Source: Deltaproteobacteria bacterium (GTDB lineage: Bacteria; Desulfobacterota; Syntrophobacteria; Syntrophobacterales; Syntrophobacteraceae). From it: DNA of 64,000 nucleotides. Positions within the stretch are counted from its first letter, which is position 1, and each line of letters begins with the position of its first letter. The translations under genes and the position numbers were made by a program. Shown piece after piece: positions 30,887-41,365 of the stretch. The stretch lies in the NCBI GenBank assembly GCA_012517315.1, contig JAAYVE010000029.1, positions 186,001 to 250,000 on the forward strand, written 5' to 3'. Below the pieces are notes generated by a model, which did not search any database, was not told the DNA's origin, and worked only from the letters and a program-made list of their open reading frames with translations.

Positions 30887-32458
30887 TCAACCCTCCTCCA
30901 GTCGACTGGCTTCCGCCGGCCCCCAGGTGCCCGCTTCATAAGGGAAGATCATGCGGCTCCTGTCAGTGCAGGTTTCGCAGCGTTCGAGAATGGGTGAGAG
31001 AAAAGACCAGGTAAGTTCAACGGCATCCTGTCTCCAGAAGAGCATCTGGTCGCCCCTCATGCAGTCGATGAGCGCCTTCTCGTAGGCGTCCAACAGCGGG
31101 CCGGCGTAGTTCTGGCTGTAGTGGAAATCCATGGTGACGGGACGCAGCCGGAGGGTCGCCCCGGGATTTTTGGTCTGGAACACCAGGCTGATTTTCTCGT
31201 CGGGATGAATGCCCAGGGTGAGCACGTTCTTGTGAATCCTTTGGCCGATGACATGCCTGAAGATGGAGTGGGGCACTTCCCTGAAGTGGATCTGAATTTC
31301 GGTGAGCTTCTTGGCAAGGCGCTTGCCCGAGGTCAAGTAAAAGGGAACACCCTGCCACCTCCAGTTGTCGATGAAGACTTTCATGGACGCAAATGTGGGA
31401 GTGAGGGAACCGCTGCTGACACCGGGTTCTTCCAGGTAGCCGGGAACCCTGGCGCCGTCCACGATACCTGCTTCATACCTGCCGGAAACCAGAAACTCAT
31501 ACAGCTGTTCCACCGGAAAAGGCCTCAAGGCTCGAAACACCTTGCTTTTCTCATCCCTTACCAGCTCCGTCTCGAAGTGCGAGGGGGGTTCCATTGCGGT
31601 GAGGGACAACAGTTGCATCATGTGGTTCTGAAACATATCCCTCAAGACCCCCGCCTCTTCATAATAGCCCGCACGCTTGCCCACTCCGAGGGTCTCCGCG
31701 GCAATGATCTTGACCTTCTCGATAAACTGCCGGTTCCAAACGGGCTCGAAAATGGAGTTTGCAAAACGAAGCATGAGAACGTTCTGCACCGTCTCCTTGG
31801 CCAGGTAGTGATCGATGCGGAAGACCTGGTGTTCCAGGAAGTTCTCGTGGAGCACACGGTCGAGAACCGCGGCGCTCTCCAGGTCCCGCCCGAAGGGTTT
31901 TTCCACGACGATCCGGGACCACCTCTTCCCGTCCATTCCTTCCTGGGCGAGACCCGCCGCGCCCAGGCAGCGCGAGACGGTTTCATACAAAGCCGGTGGG
32001 ACGGCCAGGTAGAAAATCCGATTTCCCTGGGTTCCCGATTCTTCGTCCAGCTCTTCGAGGTATCGCGCCAGGAGACGGTAGTCTCCAGGATCCAGGTATT
32101 CCAGGGGACGGTAGCGGACACAAGCGGCGAAAGCGTCCCAGCAGGAAACGTCGTGCACGCCCCCGGCCAGGACGCCTGTTTTGAGCGATTCCCTGAATTC
32201 CCCGTCGTCCATGGGTGTCCTGGCGCATCCCACGATGCGAATGGGATGGGGCAGACCCATGTTGCAATGAAGACGGAAGAGCGCAGGAATCAGCTTTCGA
32301 AATGTGAGGTCGCCCGACGCGCCGAAGATGATGATGATGCAGGGCGAGAGGGGTTCACCCCCCAGGCAGTTTTGTGGGGCGATGCCGAAGTCCTCCACTT
32401 GGCATGAGGCCGTCGCAGGCTGCGGCTCAATCCCCTCTTCAAAAGGGGCCGTTTTCAT
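30887..32458 (-). CDS. zwf: glucose-6-phosphate 1-dehydrogenase
   Basis: This 523-residue enzyme oxidises glucose 6-phosphate to the lactone with NADP+. The NADP site is IIFGASGDLTFRKL, the catalytic segment RIDHYLAKETVQNVL holds the catalytic His, and SGKRLAKKLTEIQI and the WRDD-like C-terminal region are in place. The first ~38 residues precede the conserved start and may be partly untranslated. It lies between tkt and a broken pgl on the minus strand; the lactone may hydrolyse spontaneously or another lactonase may serve. Confidence 0.95.
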   Translation of the reverse strand: MKTAPFEEGIEPQPATASCQVEDFGIAPQNCLGGEPLSPCIIIIFGASGDLTFRKLIPALFRLHCNMGLPHPIRIVGCARTPMDDGEFRESLKTGVLAGGVHDVSCWDAFAACVRYRPLEYLDPGDYRLLARYLEELDEESGTQGNRIFYLAVPPALYETVSRCLGAAGLAQEGMDGKRWSRIVVEKPFGRDLESAAVLDRVLHENFLEHQVFRIDHYLAKETVQNVLMLRFANSIFEPVWNRQFIEKVKIIAAETLGVGKRAGYYEEAGVLRDMFQNHMMQLLSLTAMEPPSHFETELVRDEKSKVFRALRPFPVEQLYEFLVSGRYEAGIVDGARVPGYLEEPGVSSGSLTPTFASMKVFIDNWRWQGVPFYLTSGKRLAKKLTEIQIHFREVPHSIFRHVIGQRIHKNVLTLGIHPDEKISLVFQTKNPGATLRLRPVTMDFHYSQNYAGPLLDAYEKALIDCMRGDQMLFWRQDAVELTWSFLSPILERCETCTDRSRMIFPYEAGTWGPAEASRLEEG

Positions 32459-32530
32459 GCGCTTCTCTTCCCTGTTCCAAATGGCTCTCGCCGGTTCCTG
32501 TCAAATCACGCAACCGGGGATACGTGCTGT

Positions 32531-34546
32531 TCATCGCTCGCCAAGGAGTCTTTTCGCCCGCTTTGCGACCTCGTGAGATGTGATTCCGAATCTTTCATAG
32601 AGGATTTCACCGGGGGCGCTGGCACCGAAACCTCGCATGGCCACGATATCTCCACGGAGTCCCGTGTAGTGTTCCCAACCCAGACCGACACCCGCTTCCA
32701 CTGCGACTCTCGCAGTCACCGCCCGCGGCAGCACTAGCTCCCGATAATCCTCATCCTGCCGGTCAAAGAGTTCCCAGCTGGGCACAGAGACAACCCTCAC
32801 GGCCACCCCCTCTTCCGCCAGCATCCTTCCCGCCTCCAGGGCCACGGAGACTTCCGATCCGGTTCCCATGATGATGACCTGAGGTTTTCCTGCACCGGAC
32901 TCCCATAAGATATACGCCCCCCGATGGAGGCCGTGGGCGGAAGCCACTGTCGATCGATCCAGCTGAGGGACGTCCTGTCGACTCAGCACCAGGGCGGTGG
33001 GACCCCGCGCGTTGAGAAGGGCGGCCCGCCAGGCTTCCGCTGTTTCCGCTGCGTCCGCCGGCCGGATGACGGTGAGGCCGGGAACCGTCCGCAACCCCAT
33101 CAACTGTTCCACCGGTTGATGCGTGGGACCGTCCTCCCCGAGTCCAATGCCATCGTGAGTGAAGACATAGATCACCCGGATTCCCATGAGGGCCGCAAGC
33201 CTCATGGGAGGGCGCATGTAATCGGAAAAGGTGAGGAAGGTCGCACAATAGGGGATGAGGCCCCCGTGGAGGGCCATCCCTCCTGCAATGGCGCCCATGG
33301 CGTGTTCCCTTACTCCAAAGTGCAGGTTGCCGCCTTTGACATCCTCGGGACTCTGGTCTCCCCTTCCAGAAATGAGGGTCTTGGTGCTGGGTGCCAAATC
33401 CGCCGACCCGCCGATGAGAAAGGGGATCCGTTTGGCAAGGGCATTGAGAACCAGCCCGGAACTCACTCTTGTGGCTGCCGGCTTCGAACTTCCTGAGACG
33501 ACCTCCGCAACTTCACAGTCCCATCCGGCAGGGAGTTCCCCGCGAAACTGTGCCTCCAGTTGCTCCGCCTCTTCCGGATATTCCGTCCGGTAAGCTTTCC
33601 ATTTTGCATTCCAACGGGACTCTTCGCGTTGCCCACGTTCAAGGGCCATGCGCATGTGTTGGAGCACCTCCCGGGGAACGTGAAAAGTGGGCTCCTCAGG
33701 CCAATGGAGAGCCAGTTTCGCAGCCCTTGCATTTTCCTCTCCGAGGGGTTCCCCGTGCACCTTCGCGGTGCCTTGGAGGGGACTGCCGTATCCAATCACC
33801 GTTCTGCAAATGATGAGAGAGGGTTGATGCGGGTTTTCCACTGCGGTCCTCAATGCATCGTGGACGGCATCCAGGTCGAAACCGTCGATGGGTCCGCTCA
33901 CTGCCCACCCATAGGCCCGGAAGCGCAGAGCCACGTCCTCGCGGAAAGTCAGTCGAGTGCTCCCCTCGATCTGAATGCCGTTGTCGTCATAAAGGCAGAT
34001 GAGCTTCCCAAGGCCGAGCGTTCCTGCAATACTGGCGGCTTCACCGGCAACCCCCTCTTGCATGTCCCCGTCGGATACCAGCGCGTAAGTACGGTGGTTC
34101 ACGACATCAAAACCGGGCCTGTTGAAATGGGCGGCGAGCCATCGTTCCGCGAGGGCCATCCCCACGGCGTGAGCCAGGCCCTGTCCCAGGGGACCCGTCG
34201 TCACCTCCACACCCGGTGTAACCCCGTACTCCGGGTGGCCTGGTGTCCGGCTCTCCCACTGCCGAAAGTTCCGGATCTCCTCCAGGGGCAGGTCATAACC
34301 CGTCAAATGGAGCAAGGCATAGAGGAGCATGGACGCATGGCCCGCGGACAGAACGAACCGATCCCTGTCCGGCCAGGCGGGGTTGGCGGGGTTGTGTTTC
34401 AGGAAGCGGTCCCAGAGTACAAATGCCATCGGGGCTGCTCCCATAGGAGCTCCCGGATGTCCCGAGCGGGCCTGCTGCACGGCGTCTACGGCAAGGAATC
34501 GGAGGGTGTTGATGCAAGACTCCTGGAGGCTGTCCTCTCGGTGCAT
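32531..34546 (-). CDS. tkt: transketolase
   Basis: This 671-residue ThDP enzyme moves two-carbon units between sugar phosphates. It has [21 protein letters not shown], the ThDP motif [17 protein letters not shown] through [20 protein letters not shown]-like [19 protein letters not shown] with THQPVEQL, and a C-terminal transketolase domain. Length is standard. It is the first gene of the tkt-zwf-pgl run on the minus strand, 72 bases before zwf. Confidence 0.96.
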   Translation of the reverse strand: MHREDSLQESCINTLRFLAVDAVQQARSGHPGAPMGAAPMAFVLWDRFLKHNPANPAWPDRDRFVLSAGHASMLLYALLHLTGYDLPLEEIRNFRQWESRTPGHPEYGVTPGVEVTTGPLGQGLAHAVGMALAERWLAAHFNRPGFDVVNHRTYALVSDGDMQEGVAGEAASIAGTLGLGKLICLYDDNGIQIEGSTRLTFREDVALRFRAYGWAVSGPIDGFDLDAVHDALRTAVENPHQPSLIICRTVIGYGSPLQGTAKVHGEPLGEENARAAKLALHWPEEPTFHVPREVLQHMRMALERGQREESRWNAKWKAYRTEYPEEAEQLEAQFRGELPAGWDCEVAEVVSGSSKPAATRVSSGLVLNALAKRIPFLIGGSADLAPSTKTLISGRGDQSPEDVKGGNLHFGVREHAMGAIAGGMALHGGLIPYCATFLTFSDYMRPPMRLAALMGIRVIYVFTHDGIGLGEDGPTHQPVEQLMGLRTVPGLTVIRPADAAETAEAWRAALLNARGPTALVLSRQDVPQLDRSTVASAHGLHRGAYILWESGAGKPQVIIMGTGSEVSVALEAGRMLAEEGVAVRVVSVPSWELFDRQDEDYRELVLPRAVTARVAVEAGVGLGWEHYTGLRGDIVAMRGFGASAPGEILYERFGITSHEVAKRAKRLLGER

Positions 34547-34887
34547 GCTCTTCTCCTGTCAGCATGGATCAAAAATAGTCGTCCTGTTCACGTCCCGGGC
34601 GAACCAAAGCAAGTTGTCCGGACCTCAAGGGGAAAAACGATCGGTGACGCGCACGCCGGAGGTCATGCAGGCGGTGTGTTCTTCCCTGTTCCACCTCCCA
34701 TCATAATCGCTGAGGGAACACTTTGTCGACGGATTCCGCACGAGAGGCGCCCGGGACGTGTTCAAGCCCGCGAGGATACGCTTGAAAGGAGATGACTCCG
34801 GAGGTATGATCCACACTCGCTTCACACGTGTGTCTCTGTCCACAAGTGAGGATGAATCAGGCAGAACGAAAAAACGGAGCGTCAAGC
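34547..34887. other. divergent intergenic gap
   Basis: This gap separates tkt (minus) from the NTF2-like gene (plus). No gene is supported. I did not find a promoter I would defend. Confidence 0.4.
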
Positions 34888-35253
34888 ATGGCGTGTGCTG
34901 TTACGAGAGAGATGATCGAGGAGTTTTACGATCTGTTAAGTACTCAGGATCTCGCAGGATTGGAGGCGGCCCTGATACCGGAGGCCGTGCTCCTCTTTCC
35001 CAAAACCCAGCCTCTGAACTGTAGGGAGAAGATTCTGAAGTTCTTCAGGCTGCTTTTCAGGCAGTACCCTCAGCTGACTTTCAAGGTCCGGAGGAGTGTG
35101 ATTCAAGACGGTTGGGCTGCAGTCCACTGGACCAATGACGGCTTCACCAGAAAAAAGGAAGCTTACTGCAACGAGGGCGTGACTCTGATTGAGTTCAAAG
35201 AGGGAAAGGTTTCCTTTCTCAGCGACTTCTTCAAGAACACTGAAGTGTTTTGA
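34888..35253 (+). CDS. SnoaL/NTF2-like protein
   Basis: This 121-residue protein (ATG at 34888 after GGAG) has the alpha+beta cone-fold pattern: REMIEEFYDLLSTQDLAGLE, AVLLFPKTQPLNCREKILKFF, a VIQDGWAAVHWTNDGF strand and ITLIEFKEGKV-like TLIEFKEGKVSFLSDFF. Family members are small-molecule enzymes or binding proteins; catalytic residues cannot be assigned. It is convergent with the Cache kinase gene. Confidence 0.78.
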   Translation: MACAVTREMIEEFYDLLSTQDLAGLEAALIPEAVLLFPKTQPLNCREKILKFFRLLFRQYPQLTFKVRRSVIQDGWAAVHWTNDGFTRKKEAYCNEGVTLIEFKEGKVSFLSDFFKNTEVF

Positions 35254-35273
35254 CGGATTGTGCGCACTGCCGG

Positions 35274-38200
35274 TTACACCTCCGAGACATTTTCTGGCCT
35301 GATCTCTTGGGACGCCTGGGCGCGGCGTGCAATTCCCGTCGGCGTGCTCTCCAGAGCAGCTTTGATCAAACGTCCCAGTTCCTCGTGACTCAGAGGTTTC
35401 ATGGCGAGGGCGAAAATGCCGCCTTCGGCCATCCCGTCTTCGGTCATCTTTTCACTGTAACCCGTGCAAACGATCACCGGCAGCTCCGGCCTGATGCGGT
35501 GCACTTCTTTTGCCAGTTCGACTCCCGTGAGGCCAGGCATGGTGAAATCACTGATGAGAAGATCGAAAGCTTCCGGTCCGGAACGGAAGAGGTCGAGAGC
35601 TTCCCGGCTGCTGGTCGCCGACTTCACTCTGTAACCCAAGCGTCGCAGGAGTTTCCCCCCGAGGTCCGCAATCATTTCCTCGTCATCGACGAAAAGAATC
35701 CGCCCCGTCCCCCTGGAGGGGCCACAGGCAGGCTCCTGGTCGAGTTTTTCCTGAGTCTCCAGCCGCGGAAGATACACGTCGAACCGGGCTCCTTTTCCCG
35801 GTTCGCTCTCCACGATGATCGCACCCTCGTGGCGTTTGACGATTCCATGGACCACCGCGAGACCGAGGCCGGTGCCCTTCCCCTTATCCTTGGTGGTGAA
35901 ATATGGTTCGAAAATCCGCTCCATCACGGAAGGACTCATCCCGTGACCCGTGTCCCGAACCGAGAGGTGAATGTAACTTCCGGGCCGGATTTGCTGCAGG
36001 AGGCGGGAAGATTCGGCTCCCACTTCCACCGGCGACAGGCTGACGGTGAGAGTGCCTCTATCGTTCATGGCATGGGCGGCGTTGGTGCACAGGTTGAAAA
36101 CGATCTGGTGGATCTGGGTGGGATCGCTCATCACGGTTTCCGTTTCGCAGGAAATGTTCCACTCCATGGCGATGGTCGTGGGAAGGGAGGCCCTTAGCAT
36201 CTTGAGGGCCTCTTTGATCACGGGGGCCACCATGACGGGATGCTTCTCCTGCTGGTCCTTCTGGCGACTGAAGGCAAGGATCTGCTTCACCAGGTCCCGG
36301 GCGCGCCGGGCTGCCGTCAAAACCTGTTCCAGGTCACTCCTGGCATGACTGCTCTCAGGCGGAAGACCTCCAAGAGCCATTTCCGTGTAGCCCATGATGG
36401 CTGCGAGGATGTTGTTGAAATCGTGAGCGATTCCACCTGCCAGGGTCCCGATGGCCTCCATCTTCTGTGCCTGGTAGAGTTGGATCTGCAGCCTCTCCTT
36501 TTCCTCCTCCGCATTTCTCCGCTGCAAAATCCGCCACATGGCGTCCATCAACAGTGTCAACTGACGCTGATCCGACTCGTCGTAAGGCTGTTCCTTGTTT
36601 CCCACCCCCGCCACGACAACGATTCTCCCCCCGTCGAAAATGGGTACGCTCATGTGTCGCAGGATCTCCACATGGCCTTCCGGGTAACCCTTCTTGAACG
36701 GGTTCGGCGCACGGTAGTCATTGGTGATGACGGCTTTTCGCTGACGTATGGCTTCTCCCCACAAACCCGTCTTCTCCACTTCATAAATCAGGGGCTTGTC
36801 CACTATGGCACATTGTTCCATGGACTTCTCAGACCACGCATACATTTTCAGTTGCGATTCGTCTTCATTGGCAAAGGCGAGATAGCCGACCTCACTTCCC
36901 GTCAGGCGAACCCCTTGTTCCAGAGCGAAGCTGGCCACCCGGTGGGGTGAGAAATCGGCCATCTGGCTGATGCTGAGAAGAGCTTCCAAGCGCATTTCAT
37001 TCAGTCTAAGGATCTCTTCCGCTCGCTTGCGCTCGGTGATGTCGCTCAACACATGGACCGCTCCGACGCCGCTTCCTGCTTCGTCGAGGAGAGGCGAGAT
37101 GGTCACATGAAAGACACGCCCCCCATGGGCCCATTCCTTATCCCGCTTGAAAACGATTTGTCCGTTCTGCACCGGCTCGACGGCGGGGCACCCGTACACC
37201 CACATCTCCCCCCCGGACATGAGTTCGTGGATCGATTTTCCAACGCTCTCCAACGAACCTTTTTCGAAGAAGTCCATTGCAGCCCGATTCAGGCGGAGGA
37301 TACGGTTTTCCCTGTCCAAAATGACGATCATATCGGGCACTGAGTCGAACGTGCGGATCCAGTCGCGGGCGGCGCTGTCCAGAGATCGCAGAGCGCCGCC
37401 CAGTTTTTCGCACATTTCGTGGAAGGCGTGGACCATCACTCCCACTTCATCCCCACCCCTGATTTGCGCCAGGTCCGCTTCGAGTGCTTCGGCCACGCCC
37501 ATGAAGGGAGCGGCCCCCCCGGCGACGGAATCCCCAATGTTCAGAGCGACGCTTCTGAGCTTCATCAAGGGTGCCGTGATCCTGCGAATGACCAGAGTGC
37601 TGAGGCCGATGACGGCCAAGAGAAACACGAGAACGCTTGTTGTCAGGCGGAAGGCGGCCTGGGCGATGGGAGCGTAAGCTTCCCGGATGGGTTGCTGGGC
37701 GACGAAGATCCAGTCCGTCGAGGGAATACGCCGGACCGAAGCAAGCATGGTGATCCCCCTGGAATTGACCGTCTCTTTCTCTCCTTCAAAACCTTCCAGA
37801 GCCTCGTCCCAGAGGATGTTGACCCCGGGAAGAACATCCCATTTGAGGACTCTTTCGTCTTCCGGGTGAAGGATCATCATTCTGGTGGTGTCGAAGGCGT
37901 AAACATAACCGGTTCGTCCGATTTTCGTCTCCCTGAGACCCCCGAGAGCGTCGCGGGAAAACAGCCTCATGGAACACCCGAGAACCCCTAACGGCTTTCC
38001 GGAGGCATCCTTCAAAAGAGAGGTGAAAGTGAGGACGGGTTGGCCCGTTCTCAGCGAAACATAAGGCTTTCCCACTATTCCGCGCATTTCACTCACGGTC
38101 CGCTGGAAGTACTCCCGATGGGCCAGGGAGCTGCCCCTGGTCTCGGGATGCGCTGGGTAGTCAACCCAGAGGGTACCCTCCATGTCCAGAAGAAAGACGC

Positions 38201-38510
38201 CGTTTTCAAAGCTTGGAAAAAACCCCAGCATGGCTTGAAGCTGCCTTTCCACTGCAGCAGTGTCTCTCGTTTCCAACGCCGCTCGGGAAAGTGAATGAGC
38301 GACGACCTGTGCTTCGTTGAGCCTGTCCTCCATGAACTTGGCCGCCGCTCTGGCGGAAGTGGACGTGATACTGCTGAGGCCGGAGAAAACCGAGGCCCGT
38401 AAGGAATTCCTCAGATGCAACAGATAAAAGGCGCCGGTGACGCTGTAGGCGCAAAGAATGGTCACCGTTAAGATCAACGATGTCTTGGTGCGCAGGGTCA
38501 TGCAACTCAC
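35274..38510 (-). CDS. Cache-HAMP-PAS-GAF hybrid sensor kinase
   Basis: This 1078-residue membrane kinase has an N-terminal membrane segment (SLILTVTILCAYSVTGAFYL), a periplasmic double Cache ligand-binding domain (~35-280, with FPSFENGVFLLDMEGTLWVD and VYAFDTTRMMILHP), a second segment (LTTSVLVFLLAVIGLSTLVI), HAMP, a PAS domain, a GAF domain (EQGVRLTGSEVGYLAF), the phosphoacceptor TLAGGIAHDFNNILAAI, HATPase (DTGHGMS, GTGLGLAVVHG) and a C-terminal receiver (ILFVDDEEMI, LLISDFTMPGLTG). Ligand and output are unknown; no response regulator gene is adjacent. Confidence 0.93.
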   Translation of the reverse strand: MSCMTLRTKTSLILTVTILCAYSVTGAFYLLHLRNSLRASVFSGLSSITSTSARAAAKFMEDRLNEAQVVAHSLSRAALETRDTAAVERQLQAMLGFFPSFENGVFLLDMEGTLWVDYPAHPETRGSSLAHREYFQRTVSEMRGIVGKPYVSLRTGQPVLTFTSLLKDASGKPLGVLGCSMRLFSRDALGGLRETKIGRTGYVYAFDTTRMMILHPEDERVLKWDVLPGVNILWDEALEGFEGEKETVNSRGITMLASVRRIPSTDWIFVAQQPIREAYAPIAQAAFRLTTSVLVFLLAVIGLSTLVIRRITAPLMKLRSVALNIGDSVAGGAAPFMGVAEALEADLAQIRGGDEVGVMVHAFHEMCEKLGGALRSLDSAARDWIRTFDSVPDMIVILDRENRILRLNRAAMDFFEKGSLESVGKSIHELMSGGEMWVYGCPAVEPVQNGQIVFKRDKEWAHGGRVFHVTISPLLDEAGSGVGAVHVLSDITERKRAEEILRLNEMRLEALLSISQMADFSPHRVASFALEQGVRLTGSEVGYLAFANEDESQLKMYAWSEKSMEQCAIVDKPLIYEVEKTGLWGEAIRQRKAVITNDYRAPNPFKKGYPEGHVEILRHMSVPIFDGGRIVVVAGVGNKEQPYDESDQRQLTLLMDAMWRILQRRNAEEEKERLQIQLYQAQKMEAIGTLAGGIAHDFNNILAAIMGYTEMALGGLPPESSHARSDLEQVLTAARRARDLVKQILAFSRQKDQQEKHPVMVAPVIKEALKMLRASLPTTIAMEWNISCETETVMSDPTQIHQIVFNLCTNAAHAMNDRGTLTVSLSPVEVGAESSRLLQQIRPGSYIHLSVRDTGHGMSPSVMERIFEPYFTTKDKGKGTGLGLAVVHGIVKRHEGAIIVESEPGKGARFDVYLPRLETQEKLDQEPACGPSRGTGRILFVDDEEMIADLGGKLLRRLGYRVKSATSSREALDLFRSGPEAFDLLISDFTMPGLTGVELAKEVHRIRPELPVIVCTGYSEKMTEDGMAEGGIFALAMKPLSHEELGRLIKAALESTPTGIARRAQASQEIRPENVSEV

Positions 38511-39023
38511 TCCCGGTGTTCATCGGCCCCCTGAGCTGCGATGGTTCCTCAAAAGGAAGCCCTCTAACGATTTCCTTCTAAGACCCAGGTCCAGTTCCAT
38601 GCAGAAAGTCATTCTCTCAAGAATGGAATCTTTGCTGGCCGTCTTCCATATCATTTATCAACTCTCATGCCAACCAGGCTTCTTTTCATACAAAAAACCC
38701 GGGGAGACTGCAAGACGATACCCACAGTCGGCTGGATGTCGTGGACTCGAACCATGCTGCGGAAAGGGTTTGCAAACGGGAGGGGTTGCAAGAGAGGGAA
38801 AGGAGGGGGAACTCAAGAATTCCGGAACGTCATGGCAACAACCTTCTCCGTGACACCTCCAGGGGAAAAAGGGCGGAGACGAGCTGTGGAAAGGTCCCTC
38901 AGCGCCTGATGCTCTTTTCTCCACCCTCCAAAAGCAACAGCGCCCAAGCGAAACGCTGGGGCACCTCCGCCTGGTTCCTTGGATCTCAGAGGGCCTTCGG
39001 ATCCCGTGAGTCCGCAGGTCCGG
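38511..39023. other. intergenic gap
   Basis: No gene is supported on either strand between the Cache kinase and the cNMP-binding gene. A GGTTCGAGTCC element on the minus strand near 38745 resembles a tRNA T-loop but no tRNA can be folded around it. Confidence 0.4.
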
Positions 39024-39482
39024 TCACACCTTCCCCGCAACGCTCAAGAACTGCATTCCCACCGCCTGGAGGCGCTGGAAGATGATGTTGGCAACCCGCT
39101 TCATGAGCTCCAAGCCCACACTCGGGTTCTTTTCAAACTCGTTCATCAGCGATTTGGCATCCAGAGCGACCAGCCGCGTGGGGACCGTCGCTTTTGCCGC
39201 CAGGTACCAACGATGGGGGGGGAACAGCCAGGACCAGCCCACCACGCCGCCACCCTCCACCGTCAGGATCGTGATGGGATGTTTGCCAGGCACGTCCAGC
39301 TCCAGGGCCACTTTTCCTTCCTGCACCAGGAAGAGCCGATCGGCATCTCCCCCTTCCCTGAAGAGATAATCCCCCGCCCCGAGGCTGATGCTGTGGGCGC
39401 AATGGGTAAACTTCTCCACCTCCTGTGGGTTCAAGTCCTTGAAGAAGGGGTGGTCCGCCAGACGCAACTGAGATTCGCTCAT
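39024..39482 (-). CDS. cyclic nucleotide-binding domain protein
   Basis: This 152-residue protein (ATG at 39482 after AAAGGAG) is a single cNMP-binding beta-roll: HPFFKDLNPQEVEKFT, YLFREGGDADRLFLVQEGKV, VVGWSWLFPPHRWYLAAKA and RLVALDAKSLMNEFE. The phosphate-binding cassette is degenerate (GWSWLF for GExAL), so it may not bind cAMP. There is no DNA-binding helix-turn-helix, which separates it from CRP. It diverges from the CDF transporter. Confidence 0.88.
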   Translation of the reverse strand: MSESQLRLADHPFFKDLNPQEVEKFTHCAHSISLGAGDYLFREGGDADRLFLVQEGKVALELDVPGKHPITILTVEGGGVVGWSWLFPPHRWYLAAKATVPTRLVALDAKSLMNEFEKNPSVGLELMKRVANIIFQRLQAVGMQFLSVAGKV

Positions 39483-39861
39483 GTCAACTCCTTTGCGGCA
39501 CGAAATGGGAAAGATGAGGTAGAGCATTTGCCGAGGACAATAGGAGTCAACGAATTGACGAGAAATGTATTTCCTCCCAGACCTTCGTGAGATTTTTCGC
39601 TCGAGCGTCTCACAGGATAGAGGCTGAATGCGCAACGAGTCCTCGGCAGCGGCAAAATCCCCCTTTGGGAATTTGCCCACCTTAGAGCTATGGATTATAG
39701 AGGCAAATCTTCTAAAACGCAAAAGAAACGCTGAGATTGTGTCCTTGCGTTTTTTCCACCCGTGCAACATAATCCGGGGCGTATCAGTTCGTTTGCCCCG
39801 GCGGCGGGACCATTCTGATTATTTCTCCCTTCATCCACGGACCGATTCATCACCGACACTT
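39483..39861. other. divergent intergenic gap
   Basis: This region holds the start signals of the cNMP-binding gene (minus) and the CDF gene (plus). No other gene is supported. Confidence 0.4.
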
Positions 39862-40935
39862 ATGGAAATGGCATCCAAAGAGACCCTGGATGAATTGCAG
39901 CCCCCCCCTGCGGTCAATGGCCAGCAATTCAGAACCAAACTTGCCGCAGGCATCGCCTCCCTGGTGGTGGGGGGTTGCCTCATGGGAGCCAAGTTCTACG
40001 TATACCGGTTGACCGGCTCCTCGGCATTTCTTTCCGATGCCCTGGAATCCATTATTAATGTGGTCGCATCGAGCTTCGTCCTGGTGAGCATCGTTCTCGC
40101 CTCCAAGCCACCGGATGCTTCCCACCCTTACGGACATGGCAAGATCGAGTATTTTTCCGTCGGCTTCGAGGGAGCCCTCATCATTGGAGCCGCCGCGGGC
40201 ATCTTCCACAAGGCGTGGCCTCAAATCCTTCATCCTAAGGCTCTCCCCAACCTGGAGAGCGGCATTCTCATCTCATGCGCCATCAGCGCCGTCAACCTCA
40301 TTCTCGGTCTGGCGCTCATCTATTTGGGAAAACGCACCAAATCCATCACATTGGTGGCTGACGGCAGGCACCTTCTCACCGACGTTTTCACCTCTGGGGG
40401 CGTAGTAGCAGGAGTCTTCCTGGTGTGGCTCACCGGCTGGCTTTGGATGGACGGGACCGTGGCCTGCCTGGTGGCCTTGAACATTCTTTTCACGGGATGG
40501 CGCATGATACGACACTCTTTCGCCGGGCTCATGGATGCCTCCGATCCCGCGCTGCTTCAAGAGATCACCCGAATCCTGGCAAGTCACAGGAAGCGTGAGT
40601 GGATCGATGTACACCAGTTACGTGCGCGCCGCTACGGCACCCACGTACACCTGGATTTCCATCTCATTCTCCCGAGGGAGTTCACCCTGGAGGAAGGGTA
40701 CCGGGAAGTGAAGGAACTCCAGAGCATCTTTAGGGAACAATACGGTTCCGGAGCAGACGTGAACGTTCATGTCGACCCTTGCACTTGCCGCGAATGTCCC
40801 CTTTGCGGCCGCACCCCCTGCCTGTGCAGGGAAAAACCTGCCGGCAGGCAGCGCCTCTGGACCCAGGAGGTTGTCACACGAGGACCTGAGGCTCCCCGGC
40901 AAGCCGAGGAAGACTCAAAGGAACCCAATCGTTGA
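39862..40935 (+). CDS. cation diffusion facilitator (CDF) metal exporter with Cys-rich tail
   Basis: This 357-residue membrane transporter has the CDF pattern: LTGSSAFLSDALESIINVV with the first metal-binding Asp, DASHPYGHGKIEYFSVGFEG with the HxxxD-type loop, VADGRHLLTDVFTSGGV with the second metal site, and a cytoplasmic dimerisation domain (LRARRYGTHVHLDFHLILP). It exports Zn, Fe, Co, Cd or similar ions. The C-terminus adds a Cys cluster (PCTCRECPLCGRTPCLC), absent from most CDF proteins and likely metal-binding. The start at 39862 is one of two nearby ATG codons. Confidence 0.92.
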   Translation: MEMASKETLDELQPPPAVNGQQFRTKLAAGIASLVVGGCLMGAKFYVYRLTGSSAFLSDALESIINVVASSFVLVSIVLASKPPDASHPYGHGKIEYFSVGFEGALIIGAAAGIFHKAWPQILHPKALPNLESGILISCAISAVNLILGLALIYLGKRTKSITLVADGRHLLTDVFTSGGVVAGVFLVWLTGWLWMDGTVACLVALNILFTGWRMIRHSFAGLMDASDPALLQEITRILASHRKREWIDVHQLRARRYGTHVHLDFHLILPREFTLEEGYREVKELQSIFREQYGSGADVNVHVDPCTCRECPLCGRTPCLCREKPAGRQRLWTQEVVTRGPEAPRQAEEDSKEPNR

Positions 40936-41365
40936 GGCGTCGTTGAAGGGGGTAGTCCTCCAAATTATCCTGCTTTCCCCCCTTTTACTCACTTTCCACA
41001 CGCATGGATGTCCCCCACTTCCAGTTTCCCTGCAACGGAGCAGTGCATAGGTCCGCCAAATCCCTGTCCCATTTCTTCGGATTTCCTTTGGCCTAGGTCA
41101 CGCTCTTTCGCGGCACATCAGCGTCATCTCTATAAACGCCGCCCCCTGCCAGGGAATTCCTTTCCATAAGCATTGAAATGCACGTGCCAGGAGTTTAAAA
41201 ACAAGGCAAACGATCATGTTGATGCAGCATGAAAATGCTTCCGTTTTCCTCCAGTGCGGCATCCATTGAAATAAATCACGGAGGAAGGGATTCCATCGGA
41301 ACCATGTTCCTATCGACACCGATTCCATTCCGGATGCACCGTATCCTCCCGAGGAGGCTCCTGTC
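40936..41365. other. leader region of the hyd block
   Basis: No gene is supported. The hyd transcript probably starts here. I found no convincing sigma-54 or sigma-70 box pointing at hydG. Confidence 0.4.

Noticed and set aside
38735-38760. GGTTCGAGTCC on the minus strand, resembling a tRNA T-loop
   Set aside because: The T-stem does not pair well and no acceptor, D or anticodon arm can be folded around it.
41170-41200. TGGCACG followed by TTTCA, like a sigma-54 promoter
   Set aside because: It points away from hydG and the -12 element is imperfect.
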